Shown: positions 1 to 5,080 of the stretch, one piece after another
Layout of the letters: each line of letters opens with the position of its first letter
Position numbering within the stretch: the first letter of the stretch is position 1
NCBI GenBank assembly: GCA_038227745.1
Contig: JBBRPS010000577.1
Location: forward strand, 1-6,739
Direction of reading: 5' to 3'
DNA: 6,739 nt
Origin: DASPXY01 sp038227745
GTDB taxonomy: Bacteria > Planctomycetota > Planctomycetia > Gemmatales > Gemmataceae
The notes under the pieces: model-generated
What the model was told of the DNA's origin: nothing
The model's input: the letters and a program-made list of their open reading frames with translations, nothing else
Database searches by the model: none
Program-made: the position numbers and the translations under genes

Positions 1-3
1 AAA

Positions 4-20
4 GCGGCGCCGAGCGCCGC
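4..20 (-). terminator. GC-rich hairpin followed by TTT, possible terminator
   Basis: Bases 4-10 (GCGGCGC) and 14-20 (GCGCCGC) form a perfect 7-bp stem with a 3-base loop. Read on the minus strand, the stem is followed directly by TTT at bases 3-1, and the window then ends. It lies 45 bases after the stop codon of the 189-aa gene, so it could be an intrinsic terminator for the left operon. The T-run cannot be measured because the sequence stops. A non-terminating intergenic palindrome is equally possible. Confidence 0.35.
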
Positions 21-23
21 ACT

Positions 24-49
24 CCAAAGGACCCCGAAGCGCTTTGGGG
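24..49. repeat. short imperfect palindrome downstream of the 189-aa gene
   Basis: The 18-base core at 32-49 (ccccgaagcgctttgggg) is self-complementary except for one pair on each side. The flanking CCAAAG (24-29) can alternatively pair with CTTTGG (42-47). It stands between the stop codon at 65 and the GC-rich hairpin at 4-20. It may contribute to a composite 3' end of the transcript. No function is shown. Confidence 0.3.
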
Positions 50-64
50 GCGAGCGGAAATCGG

Positions 65-634
65 TTACACTTCCAGCACGATGGTCATCGAGCCGCTCTG
101 CGGATCCTCGGTCATCTCCTTGATCTGGCCGAGCTGGGCCGCCTTCCGCTTGAGCGCCTCCGCGGTGACGCGGTTGACGGCCTGGTGCAGCTCCTGGCGG
201 ATGTCGCCGAGCTTCGCTTCCAGCCGGTCGGTCACCTGCGTCTGCAGCTTGTCGCGCTCGGCGCCCGCCTTGGCGTCCAGGTCCTGCTGCAACTGCTGCC
301 GCGTCAACTCGCGGACGCGCTTCGCGTCCTTGCCGTCCTTGTCGGCGGCGTAGCCGATGCGCTCGGCCTCCAGCTCCATTTGCTGCGCGGCCTCGGTGGC
401 AACGGTCACGGTGGCCGTCTCGGAGTCCACCGTGATCACCACGCCGTCCTCCTCGCGCACCAGGTCCTTGCCCTCGCGCCGGAAGCCGCGGCCCTCCAGC
501 TCCGTCGCGAGGATCTCCGCCATCACCTCGCAGGGCAGGATCTCCAGCATCTCCAGCACGGTGCTGACGTGGTCCTTCGCCCGGACGACTCGGTTGATGC
601 TCTCGCGCACGCTGATACGGTAGGCTCGGCTCAT
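65..634 (-). CDS. Uncharacterised 189-aa acidic helix-rich protein, possible AAA+/FtsH ternary-system component
   Basis: The 189-aa protein starts at ATG 634 (MSRAYRISVRES). A strong AGGAGG lies 6 bases upstream, which decides this start over the longer in-frame extension through the repeat at 668-784. Residues 1-80 look like a compact alpha/beta domain: a basic N-terminal strand, a helix with the acidic motif EMLEILPCEVMAEIL at 28-42, then a strand pair (GVVITVD at 64-70, ATVTVAT at 74-80). Residues 82-172 are almost wholly charged and glutamine-rich helix, probably coiled coil. The last residues (GSMTIVLEV) form a terminal strand. There is no signal peptide or membrane segment, so it is probably cytoplasmic. 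It is the third gene after the radical SAM and 356-aa genes. From memory it resembles one of the accessory families in FtsH-type AAA+ 'ternary systems'. I cannot verify the family or number it, and the biochemical role is unknown. Confidence 0.8.
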   Translation of the reverse strand: MSRAYRISVRESINRVVRAKDHVSTVLEMLEILPCEVMAEILATELEGRGFRREGKDLVREEDGVVITVDSETATVTVATEAAQQMELEAERIGYAADKDGKDAKRVRELTRQQLQQDLDAKAGAERDKLQTQVTDRLEAKLGDIRQELHQAVNRVTAEALKRKAAQLGQIKEMTEDPQSGSMTIVLEV

Positions 635-640
635 GTCCGC

Positions 641-646
641 CTCCTG
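641..646 (-). promoter_or_regulatory. Strong Shine-Dalgarno AGGAGG for the 189-aa gene
   Basis: Minus-strand AGGAGG lies 6 bases before ATG 634. It is the clearest ribosome-binding site in the window. It allows this gene to be translated independently even though the 117-bp repeat separates it from the upstream 356-aa gene. Confidence 0.8.
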
Positions 647-667
647 TGAGTGGAATTCGCGGTTTGC

Positions 668-784
668 GGCTGTTCGTGGGCGACTCGCTCCGCGAGTCGC
701 TGGCCCTCGGCAAAAGCGACTTGCTTCGCGAGTCACTGGCCCTCGGCAAGAGCGACTTGCTTCGCGAGTCGTCTACGAACAGCC
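668..784. repeat. 117-bp nested inverted-repeat element with 36-bp tandem units
   Basis: Outer arms 668-688 and 764-784 are 21-bp inverted repeats with two mismatches. Inside are two full 36-bp tandem units (681-716 and 717-752, identical at 32 of 36 bases) and a third partial unit (753-770). Each unit starts with a small hairpin, GACTCGC/GCGAGTC in unit 1 and GACTTGC/GCGAGTC in units 2 and 3. The element abuts the TAG stop of the 356-aa gene (785-787) and ends 21 bases before the Shine-Dalgarno of the 189-aa gene. Without it the two genes would be about 33 bp apart, as in a tight operon. It looks like an inserted REP-like or similar intergenic element. It could also affect mRNA stability or partial termination within the operon. 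Confidence 0.8.
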
Positions 785-1855
785 CTACAGCGGTTCGACC
801 TCGCGAAGGATCGCCTCGGCACGGGCATGGAGCACGTCCCCCTGCCCGTGCTCCCAGTCCGTCTTCCAGAGCTGGCTTGCGGTGTAGCTCTCCTCGAAGA
901 ACGCCACCGTCCGCGCCGCCTGCGCCCAGCGGCGCAGCCGCTGCAGCTGCCGCAGCAGCACCAGCGCCGCGCGGCCGGTCTGCACGCGCTCGGCCATCGT
1001 CGGGCCGCGGTCCTGCACGCCGTCCAGCCAGCGCTGCGCCGTCGCGTCCTCGGTCAACAGCCGCGACAGCGTCACCAGCAGGAAGCGGGCCAGGTCGCGC
1101 CGCCCCGACGCCTCCAGGGCCGTGAAGAAGGCGTCGAGCGCCTGCCCCTGCGAGCGCCCCAGTGCCTGCATGGTTTGCCAGGTGACGATCTGCACCTTGC
1201 GGCGCTCGACCATCAGCCAGCGCTCGGCCAGCTCGCCCTGCAGGGCCTCCAGGATGCACGCGCCAACGCCGCCTGTCCAGGGCACAAACGAGGACTCGAA
1301 GTTCGCCGTCAGCTTGCCGAAGTCCTCCGGGTACGCCAACCGGCACAGGGCGTGCGTGGCGAACACGACCTTGTTGGCGGCCGCGGGACCGACGCTCGTC
1401 TCGCGCAGCGCCCCGTAGGCATAATACAGCAACACCCGGTCGCCCAACGTCAGCGCCCTGTCCGCCGGCGACCACCAGCGGGCCTTTTTCGCGTCCAGGT
1501 CCTCCGCGGTGACCCAGATCAGGAAGTCGAGCGTCTCTTTCGAGAAGGTCAGCCCCAGGTCCTCCGGGTCGGTGCGTTCCCACAGCCGGCCGGTGACCAC
1601 CTGGTTGCCGCGCAGGTGCCGCTCGCGCCGCCAGCCGCCGGCGTGGGCCAGCAGCGACGTACACCCCTTGGCCAGCATGTCCTGCGCGAGCGTCACCGCC
1701 GCCCGGGTCAGGCACCGCGGCGGCGGACATTCCTGGACGATGAGGCGGCCGGCGCGCTCGACCGTCAGGCGCCTCAGGAAGAAGCGCAGGATGTTGAGCA
1801 GGTTCGCCTCGAAGCGGGAAACCCGCGGCGGCGGCGCGACTTCCGGCTCGCTCAC
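785..1855 (-). CDS. Uncharacterised 356-aa protein coupled to the radical SAM gene, possible AAA+/FtsH ternary-system component
   Basis: I place the start at GTG 1855 (VSEPEVAPPPRVSRFEANLL). It overlaps the TGA of the radical SAM gene by four bases and has GAGGAG 5 bases upstream. An in-frame ATG at 1903 would give 372 aa but would overlap the neighbour by 52 bp. The protein is predicted mostly alpha-helical, with no signal peptide, transmembrane segment or known catalytic motif. Notable stretches are FEANLLNILRFFLRRL (15-30), a Trp-rich region at 114-128 (WVTAEDLDAKKARWW), GDRVLLYYAYGALRETSV (138-155), FESSFVPWTGGVG (186-198), EERW-like helices near 209-228, and a basic helix at 299-316. It also has several scattered cysteines (43, 48, 65, 171, 200). 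It is probably cytosolic. Tight coupling suggests it acts with, or is modified by, the radical SAM enzyme. From memory it resembles an 'FtsH ternary system domain' family, which I cannot check here. Confidence 0.82.
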   Translation of the reverse strand: MSEPEVAPPPRVSRFEANLLNILRFFLRRLTVERAGRLIVQECPPPRCLTRAAVTLAQDMLAKGCTSLLAHAGGWRRERHLRGNQVVTGRLWERTDPEDLGLTFSKETLDFLIWVTAEDLDAKKARWWSPADRALTLGDRVLLYYAYGALRETSVGPAAANKVVFATHALCRLAYPEDFGKLTANFESSFVPWTGGVGACILEALQGELAERWLMVERRKVQIVTWQTMQALGRSQGQALDAFFTALEASGRRDLARFLLVTLSRLLTEDATAQRWLDGVQDRGPTMAERVQTGRAALVLLRQLQRLRRWAQAARTVAFFEESYTASQLWKTDWEHGQGDVLHARAEAILREVEPL

Positions 1856-2490
1856 TTGCTCTCCTCTGTCGCCGCAGGCTTCCGGCCGCCCGGCCGCTTC
1901 CACAGGCCGACCGCCGTCCGCGCCGGGAAACCGTTGACCGTCAGCTCCGTGCCGTTCAAACGGATCTCCAGCGTGTTCGGCTGTTGCCAGCGCGAGTCGT
2001 CGGCGCGGTAGCGGTCCGTCAGGAAATGGATCCGCTGATTCCTCGACCCGATCCAGCGCCGACCCGTCTCCGGCAATTCCCGCACGTACGGCCCATCGAC
2101 CAGGATGTCCGTCAGGTCGAGCAGTTCATGGACCGCGGCGTCGGGCAGAGCACGCGCCTGTTCAAGGGTATACCCGCTGAACACCATGACGGTCAAACCC
2201 AGCAGCCGGACTTCGCGAGCGAGCGCGGCCGCGGCCGGCGCGTGCGCCAATGGTTCGCCGCCAAGGAGGGTGATGCCCTCGACGCCGTGTGCCGTCGCTG
2301 CGGCCCGCACCTGGTCGAGGACTTCGGCCAGGCTCAGGCGCCGGCCGCCCTCGAACGGCAGCATTTCGGGGTTGCAGCAGCCCGGGCAGCGCAGCGGGCA
2401 GCCCTGAAACCACAGGGCGAAGCGCCGCCCCGGCCCCTCGGCCTCGGTGCAGGGGACCGTCTGGGCCACTTGCAGGTACACTTCGCTCAT
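1852..2490 (-). CDS. NrdG/PFL-activase-like radical SAM protein (single 4Fe-4S cluster)
   Basis: The 212-aa protein starts at ATG 2490 (MSEVYLQVAQTV). The frame stays open up to a TTG at 2529, which I do not favour. EGPGRRFALWFQG (18-30) runs into the radical SAM cluster motif CPLRCPGC (Cys31, Cys35, Cys38), then NPE. The SAM-binding motif LLGGEP (75-80) and FSGYTLE (104-110) follow. DILVDGPYV (128-136) and RWIGSRNQRI (145-154) match the NrdG/activase layout. The short length and lack of a second cysteine cluster fit the activase-like 4Fe-4S group: reductive SAM cleavage to a 5'-deoxyadenosyl radical. A tail (about 172-212) beginning NTLEIRLNGTELTVNG is not needed for the core fold. No ribonucleotide reductase or pyruvate formate-lyase gene is nearby, so I do not call it NrdG. 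Its overlap with the 356-aa gene suggests a dedicated partner or substrate in this cluster. Confidence 0.88.
   Translation of the reverse strand: MSEVYLQVAQTVPCTEAEGPGRRFALWFQGCPLRCPGCCNPEMLPFEGGRRLSLAEVLDQVRAAATAHGVEGITLLGGEPLAHAPAAAALAREVRLLGLTVMVFSGYTLEQARALPDAAVHELLDLTDILVDGPYVRELPETGRRWIGSRNQRIHFLTDRYRADDSRWQQPNTLEIRLNGTELTVNGFPARTAVGLWKRPGGRKPAATEESK
1861..1866 (-). promoter_or_regulatory. Shine-Dalgarno GAGGAG that fixes the GTG start at 1855
   Basis: Minus-strand GAGGAG lies 5 bases upstream of GTG 1855, inside the last codons of the radical SAM gene. With the GTGA start/stop overlap it supports translational coupling, and it supports GTG 1855 over the upstream ATG 1903. Confidence 0.65.
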
Positions 2491-2521
2491 GCGATACCCC
2501 ACACCCGACGGGAACGGACCG

Positions 2522-2584
2522 CCCCTCAATTGTACCAGGGGAAGGAGAGGGCGTGAGGGGAATTGGTTCTCTCTTCCCGGGGGC
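2522..2584. repeat. Imperfect G/C-skewed inverted repeat upstream of the radical SAM gene
   Basis: CCCCTC (2522-2527) can pair with GAGGGG (2555-2560). The purine-rich segment at about 2535-2549 is partly complementary to 2568-2584 (ctctcttcccggggg side). On the minus strand the middle reads CCCCTCACGCCCTCTCC. It resembles the dispersed C-rich CCCTCACC-type intergenic repeats seen in many bacteria, which is an impression rather than a verified match. It lies in the leader region of the left operon and overlaps the candidate promoter. Confidence 0.35.
2529..2537 (-). promoter_or_regulatory. Candidate extended -10 element (TGGTACAAT) for the radical SAM operon
   Basis: Minus-strand TGGTACAAT contains TACAAT, one base from the TATAAT consensus, with an upstream TGn extension. 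It lies about 39 bases before ATG 2490 and would give a leader of roughly 30 bases. I see no good -35 hexamer at 16-18 bp spacing. The AT-containing site stands out in otherwise very GC-rich DNA, but chance occurrence is possible. Confidence 0.3.
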
Positions 2585-2604
2585 TAGTGGGCCGACAGGC
2601 TCGA

Positions 2605-2663
2605 CTTGTAGGGTGGGCACTGCCCACCGGCCGTTACCCGGTGGGCAGTGCCCACCCTACAAG
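2605..2663. repeat. Perfect 26-bp stem with 7-base loop between the kinase and radical SAM genes
   Basis: Bases 2605-2630 and 2638-2663 are exact inverted repeats separated by ccgttac. Each arm holds a smaller palindrome, GTGGGCACTGCCCAC (2613-2627) on the left. The motif GTAGGGTGGGCA...TGCCCACC is of a kind seen repeatedly between genes in planctomycetes, cyanobacteria and others, from general experience. The hairpin begins 17 bases after the kinase stop codon, so it could act as a 3'-end or termination structure. No T-run follows on the minus strand, so it is not a classic intrinsic terminator. Confidence 0.85.
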
Positions 2664-2680
2664 CCAACCGCTCTAACCGC

Positions 2681-4954
2681 TCAGGGAGTCGGGGCCTTCC
2701 GCCCCAGGACGGGGTCGAGGGACCGGGCGTACACGAAGTCGCGTGTGGCCAGTTCCTGGCGCCCCAGCGCCTCGTAGGCCAGGCCGCGGTGGTGGAAGCA
2801 GACGGCGCTGCGCGGCGCCAGAGCGACGCAGGCCGCGAAGGCCACCAGCGCCTCCTCGTACCGCCCCAGCAGGTAGGCGCACCGGCCGCGCGCGAAGTTC
2901 GGCCACAGGCCCTGCGGCTCCAGGCTCACCGCCCGCTCCAATTCGTCCGCCGCCTGGGGCAACTCCCCCGAACGCAGGTACGAGCAGCCCAGGGCGTAAT
3001 GCTCCCAGGCCGTCTGCGGCGGCGTCTCGGCGGCGCGCCGGCTCGCCTCGCGGGCGATGTCGTCCAATCCCAGGGCCTCGGCGTGCAGGCGGCGCTCGCG
3101 GTACAGCACCGCGCTGGGGCCGAACATCTCTTCGGCGTCGGCGAGCACCTTCAACGCCTCGCGCCGCGCCGCCGTCTTGTCCGCAGGCGCCAGGCGCACG
3201 CCCAAGTCGGACCACAGCACCGCCAGGTCGAGCAGGTCACTGCGGACCTGACGCGCCAGCGCCGGCGGCAGGTCGCTCCCGAGCCGCATGCTGATCCGCC
3301 GCCGCCGCTTCCAGAACGTGCCGCACAGGCGCTCGGCCAGCTGCGCGTCCTCCGGCGGCATGGCGTCGGCGCCGAAAAGGGTGCGGAGACGCTCCGCAAC
3401 AGCGTGTAACTCCACCGCCACCTCGGTACGCTCGACCAGGTGCAGGCCCGCGTTCAGCTCGCCGGCCAGTTCGCTGCCGAAGGGCAGGTCCTCCGCCAGG
3501 GCCAGGCCGCGCCGGAACGCGCCGCGCGCCTCGATGTAGCGCTCCCGCCGCATCTCCCGCCGCCCCTCCGCCAGCGCCGCCCGCGCCTTGTCGAACTGAT
3601 GGGTGACGTACAGGACCGCCGTGAGCGCCCCCACGGTCGTCAGCAGGAACAGGCCCAGGCGCCACAGCGCCCCGGGCCGGCGCCGCCGCCACTTGCGCCA
3701 GCGCTCGACCGCGTCGCGGTTGCGCACGCCGTGCAGCGGCTCGTCCGCGAGGTGACGGCGCAGGTCGTCGGCCAGGGCGGCAGCGTCGGGGTAGCGGTCC
3801 TCCGGCCGCGGCGCCAGGCAGCGGGCGATCACGTCCACCACCCCGAGGCTCAGCCGCTGGTTGCGCGCCCGCAGTCCGCCCGTCTTGCCCGGCGGCGGCA
3901 GCGTGCCGGCCAGCGCCTCGTAGAAGACCAGGCCAAGGGAATAGACGTCGGAGCGGGCGTCCACGGCCCGCGGCACCGGCGTATCGCGGCGCACGGCCTC
4001 CATCGCGGCGCACTGCTCCGGCGACAGGTACGCGGGCGTGCCGCCCAGCCACGCCGGCGCGGGCGCGCCCGCCGCGATGGGGCCGCGCGCCAGGTGGAAG
4101 TCGAGCAGCATCGGCTGGCCGTCGCCCGCCAGCAGCACGTTGGACGGCTTGAGGTCCAGGTGCAGCAGCCCGCGCTCGTGGGCGTACTGCAGCGCGTCCG
4201 CCAGGCCGACGCCCAGGCGGCAGATAGCCTCGACGTAGCCGGCGCCGGCCAGGCGTTCGCAAGCGGGGCCGCTCACCCGGACGGCCAAGGGCACGTCCGC
4301 CTGGGCCTGTTCGAGCGCGTGCAGCAGGTCGGCGCCGGTGCGCCGCGCGGGCGTCACGCCGCGCAGCGCCGCCAGCAGCGCCGCCAGGGTCGTCCCGCCG
4401 AAGTACGGCAGGCACAGCGCGCGCAGCCGCCGCTCGGGGAAGTCCGCGACGGAGTAGAGCGGGACGATGTGCGTGTGCTGCAACCGGGCCAGCGCCAGGT
4501 ATTCGCCGCTGGCGAGGGGCGAAAGCTTCAGCACCACCGGCCGCCCGGCGAGCGCGGGCTGTGTCGCCAGGAAGACGCGCCCCTGCGAACCGCGGCCCAG
4601 CTCCGCGACGAGGGCGAAGTCGCCCAGGCGCTCGCCCGCGGCGGGGAACTCCGGCCCGGCGCGGCCTTCTTCAAGGGCGCGGTGGCAGTCGAGCAGCACG
4701 CGCAGCTGCGCCGCCCAGTGCGGGAAGCGGCGCAGCACCTCGCCGGAGGCGTTCGCCTCGCCGCGCTCGCGGCGCAGGCAGACCTCTTCGTAAATCAGTT
4801 CGGCGGCGGCCTCGGGGTGGTCCCACAGCTCGGGGTGGCGGTCCAGGAGCTCCTCGGCCCGCGGGTTCTCGCCCCGTTCCCAGCGGCGGCGCATCTCTTC
4901 CGCGAGGCGCTCCGCCAGCGAGTCGGGGCTCGGAGGGGAGGCCGTGGAGGTCAT
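2681..4954 (-). CDS. Planctomycete-type membrane Ser/Thr protein kinase with TPR-like C-terminal region
   Basis: The 757-aa protein starts at ATG 4954, the first possible ATG because an in-frame TGA lies 9 bases upstream. No clear Shine-Dalgarno is visible. Residues 1-105 form the N-terminal helical region common in planctomycete kinases (RHPELWDHPEAAAELIYEEV). The Hanks-type kinase domain spans about 112-405: glycine loop GRGSQGRV (120-127), VLK with Lys143, HTHIVPLYSV (160-169), catalytic loop HLDLKPSNVLL (265-275, Asp267, Lys269, Asn272), metal-binding LLDFHLAR (Asp285), activation end GTPAYLSPEQ (305-314), DARSDVYSLG (332-341) and Arg387. A basic patch (419-426) precedes one transmembrane helix at about 430-450, placing the kinase domain in the cytoplasm. 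The C-terminal 300 residues hold repeated 34-residue-like helical pairs (clearest at 650-745, for example WEHYALGCSYLRSGELPQAADELERAVSLEP), probably a TPR sensor or scaffold outside the cytoplasmic membrane. The loop reads HLD, not HRD, and the metal motif DFH, not DFG. Catalytic Lys, Asp, Asn and Asp remain, so activity is likely. It follows the ECF sigma gene, which suggests shared signalling. Confidence 0.93.
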   Translation of the reverse strand: MTSTASPPSPDSLAERLAEEMRRRWERGENPRAEELLDRHPELWDHPEAAAELIYEEVCLRRERGEANASGEVLRRFPHWAAQLRVLLDCHRALEEGRAGPEFPAAGERLGDFALVAELGRGSQGRVFLATQPALAGRPVVLKLSPLASGEYLALARLQHTHIVPLYSVADFPERRLRALCLPYFGGTTLAALLAALRGVTPARRTGADLLHALEQAQADVPLAVRVSGPACERLAGAGYVEAICRLGVGLADALQYAHERGLLHLDLKPSNVLLAGDGQPMLLDFHLARGPIAAGAPAPAWLGGTPAYLSPEQCAAMEAVRRDTPVPRAVDARSDVYSLGLVFYEALAGTLPPPGKTGGLRARNQRLSLGVVDVIARCLAPRPEDRYPDAAALADDLRRHLADEPLHGVRNRDAVERWRKWRRRRPGALWRLGLFLLTTVGALTAVLYVTHQFDKARAALAEGRREMRRERYIEARGAFRRGLALAEDLPFGSELAGELNAGLHLVERTEVAVELHAVAERLRTLFGADAMPPEDAQLAERLCGTFWKRRRRISMRLGSDLPPALARQVRSDLLDLAVLWSDLGVRLAPADKTAARREALKVLADAEEMFGPSAVLYRERRLHAEALGLDDIAREASRRAAETPPQTAWEHYALGCSYLRSGELPQAADELERAVSLEPQGLWPNFARGRCAYLLGRYEEALVAFAACVALAPRSAVCFHHRGLAYEALGRQELATRDFVYARSLDPVLGRKAPTP

Positions 4955-4994
4955 GGGAGGCTCTCATTCATGGTCCGAGGGGAACTATCCGGTC

Positions 4995-5078
4995 AAAGCT
5001 CGGTCGTTTAGCCGCGAGCGGTGAGCCAGATCCCGCTACGCGGGGGCGAGCGCGGGGCTCGCGGCTAAACGAGCTTTA
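4995..5078. repeat. Palindromic dispersed repeat between the sigma factor and kinase genes
   Basis: CGTTTAGCCGCGAGC (5005-5019) and its exact reverse complement (5057-5071) form a 15-bp stem. It is extended by AAAGCT (4995-5000) against AGCTTT (5072-5077). An inner hairpin CCCGC-TAC-GCGGG lies at 5032-5044. The left half (4995-5043) recurs at 6683-6731 with only two mismatches (bases 5002-5003). The element starts two bases after the sigma stop codon (5081-5083) and fills most of the 126-bp gap before the kinase. It may cut or reduce read-through into the kinase gene, or may simply be a mobile intergenic repeat. No transposase is present. Confidence 0.85.
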
Positions 5079-5080
5079 GA

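Noticed and set aside
635..736. 34-residue N-terminal extension of the 189-aa protein
   Set aside because: It translates the repeat element and the Shine-Dalgarno. ATG 634 has AGGAGG at the right distance, so the extension is not coding.
681..770. 36-bp tandem units considered as a CRISPR array
   Set aside because: The units are contiguous, with no unique spacers between them, only about 2.5 copies, and no cas genes nearby.
1856..1903. ATG 1903 as the start of the 356-aa protein
   Set aside because: It would overlap the radical SAM gene by 52 bp. GTG 1855 has a good Shine-Dalgarno and a 4-base overlap.
650..2011. Long plus-strand open frame of 453 codons opposite the 356-aa and radical SAM genes
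   Set aside because: It is rich in Arg, Ala, Pro and Gln with no family motif, crosses the repeat element and two well-supported minus-strand genes, and is explained by high-GC codon use on the other strand.
1852..2490. Naming the radical SAM protein nrdG or pflA
   Set aside because: No class III ribonucleotide reductase or pyruvate formate-lyase gene is nearby. The partner genes are unrelated, so a specific symbol would be unsupported.
2491..2529. TTG 2529 start for the radical SAM protein
   Set aside because: It adds 13 residues of no family resemblance and would overlap the candidate -10 element. ATG 2490 begins at the conserved fold.
4967..4996. TTGACC (4996-4991) as a -35 box for a separate kinase promoter
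   Set aside because: The best partner at 16-18 bp (CATGAA) matches only half of the -10 consensus and leaves almost no leader before ATG 4954. Too weak to annotate.
3440..5011. Plus-strand open frame of 523 codons opposite the kinase gene
   Set aside because: The antisense of a clear kinase with intact motifs. Composition is biased to Arg, Gln, Ala and Gly, with no domain recognisable.
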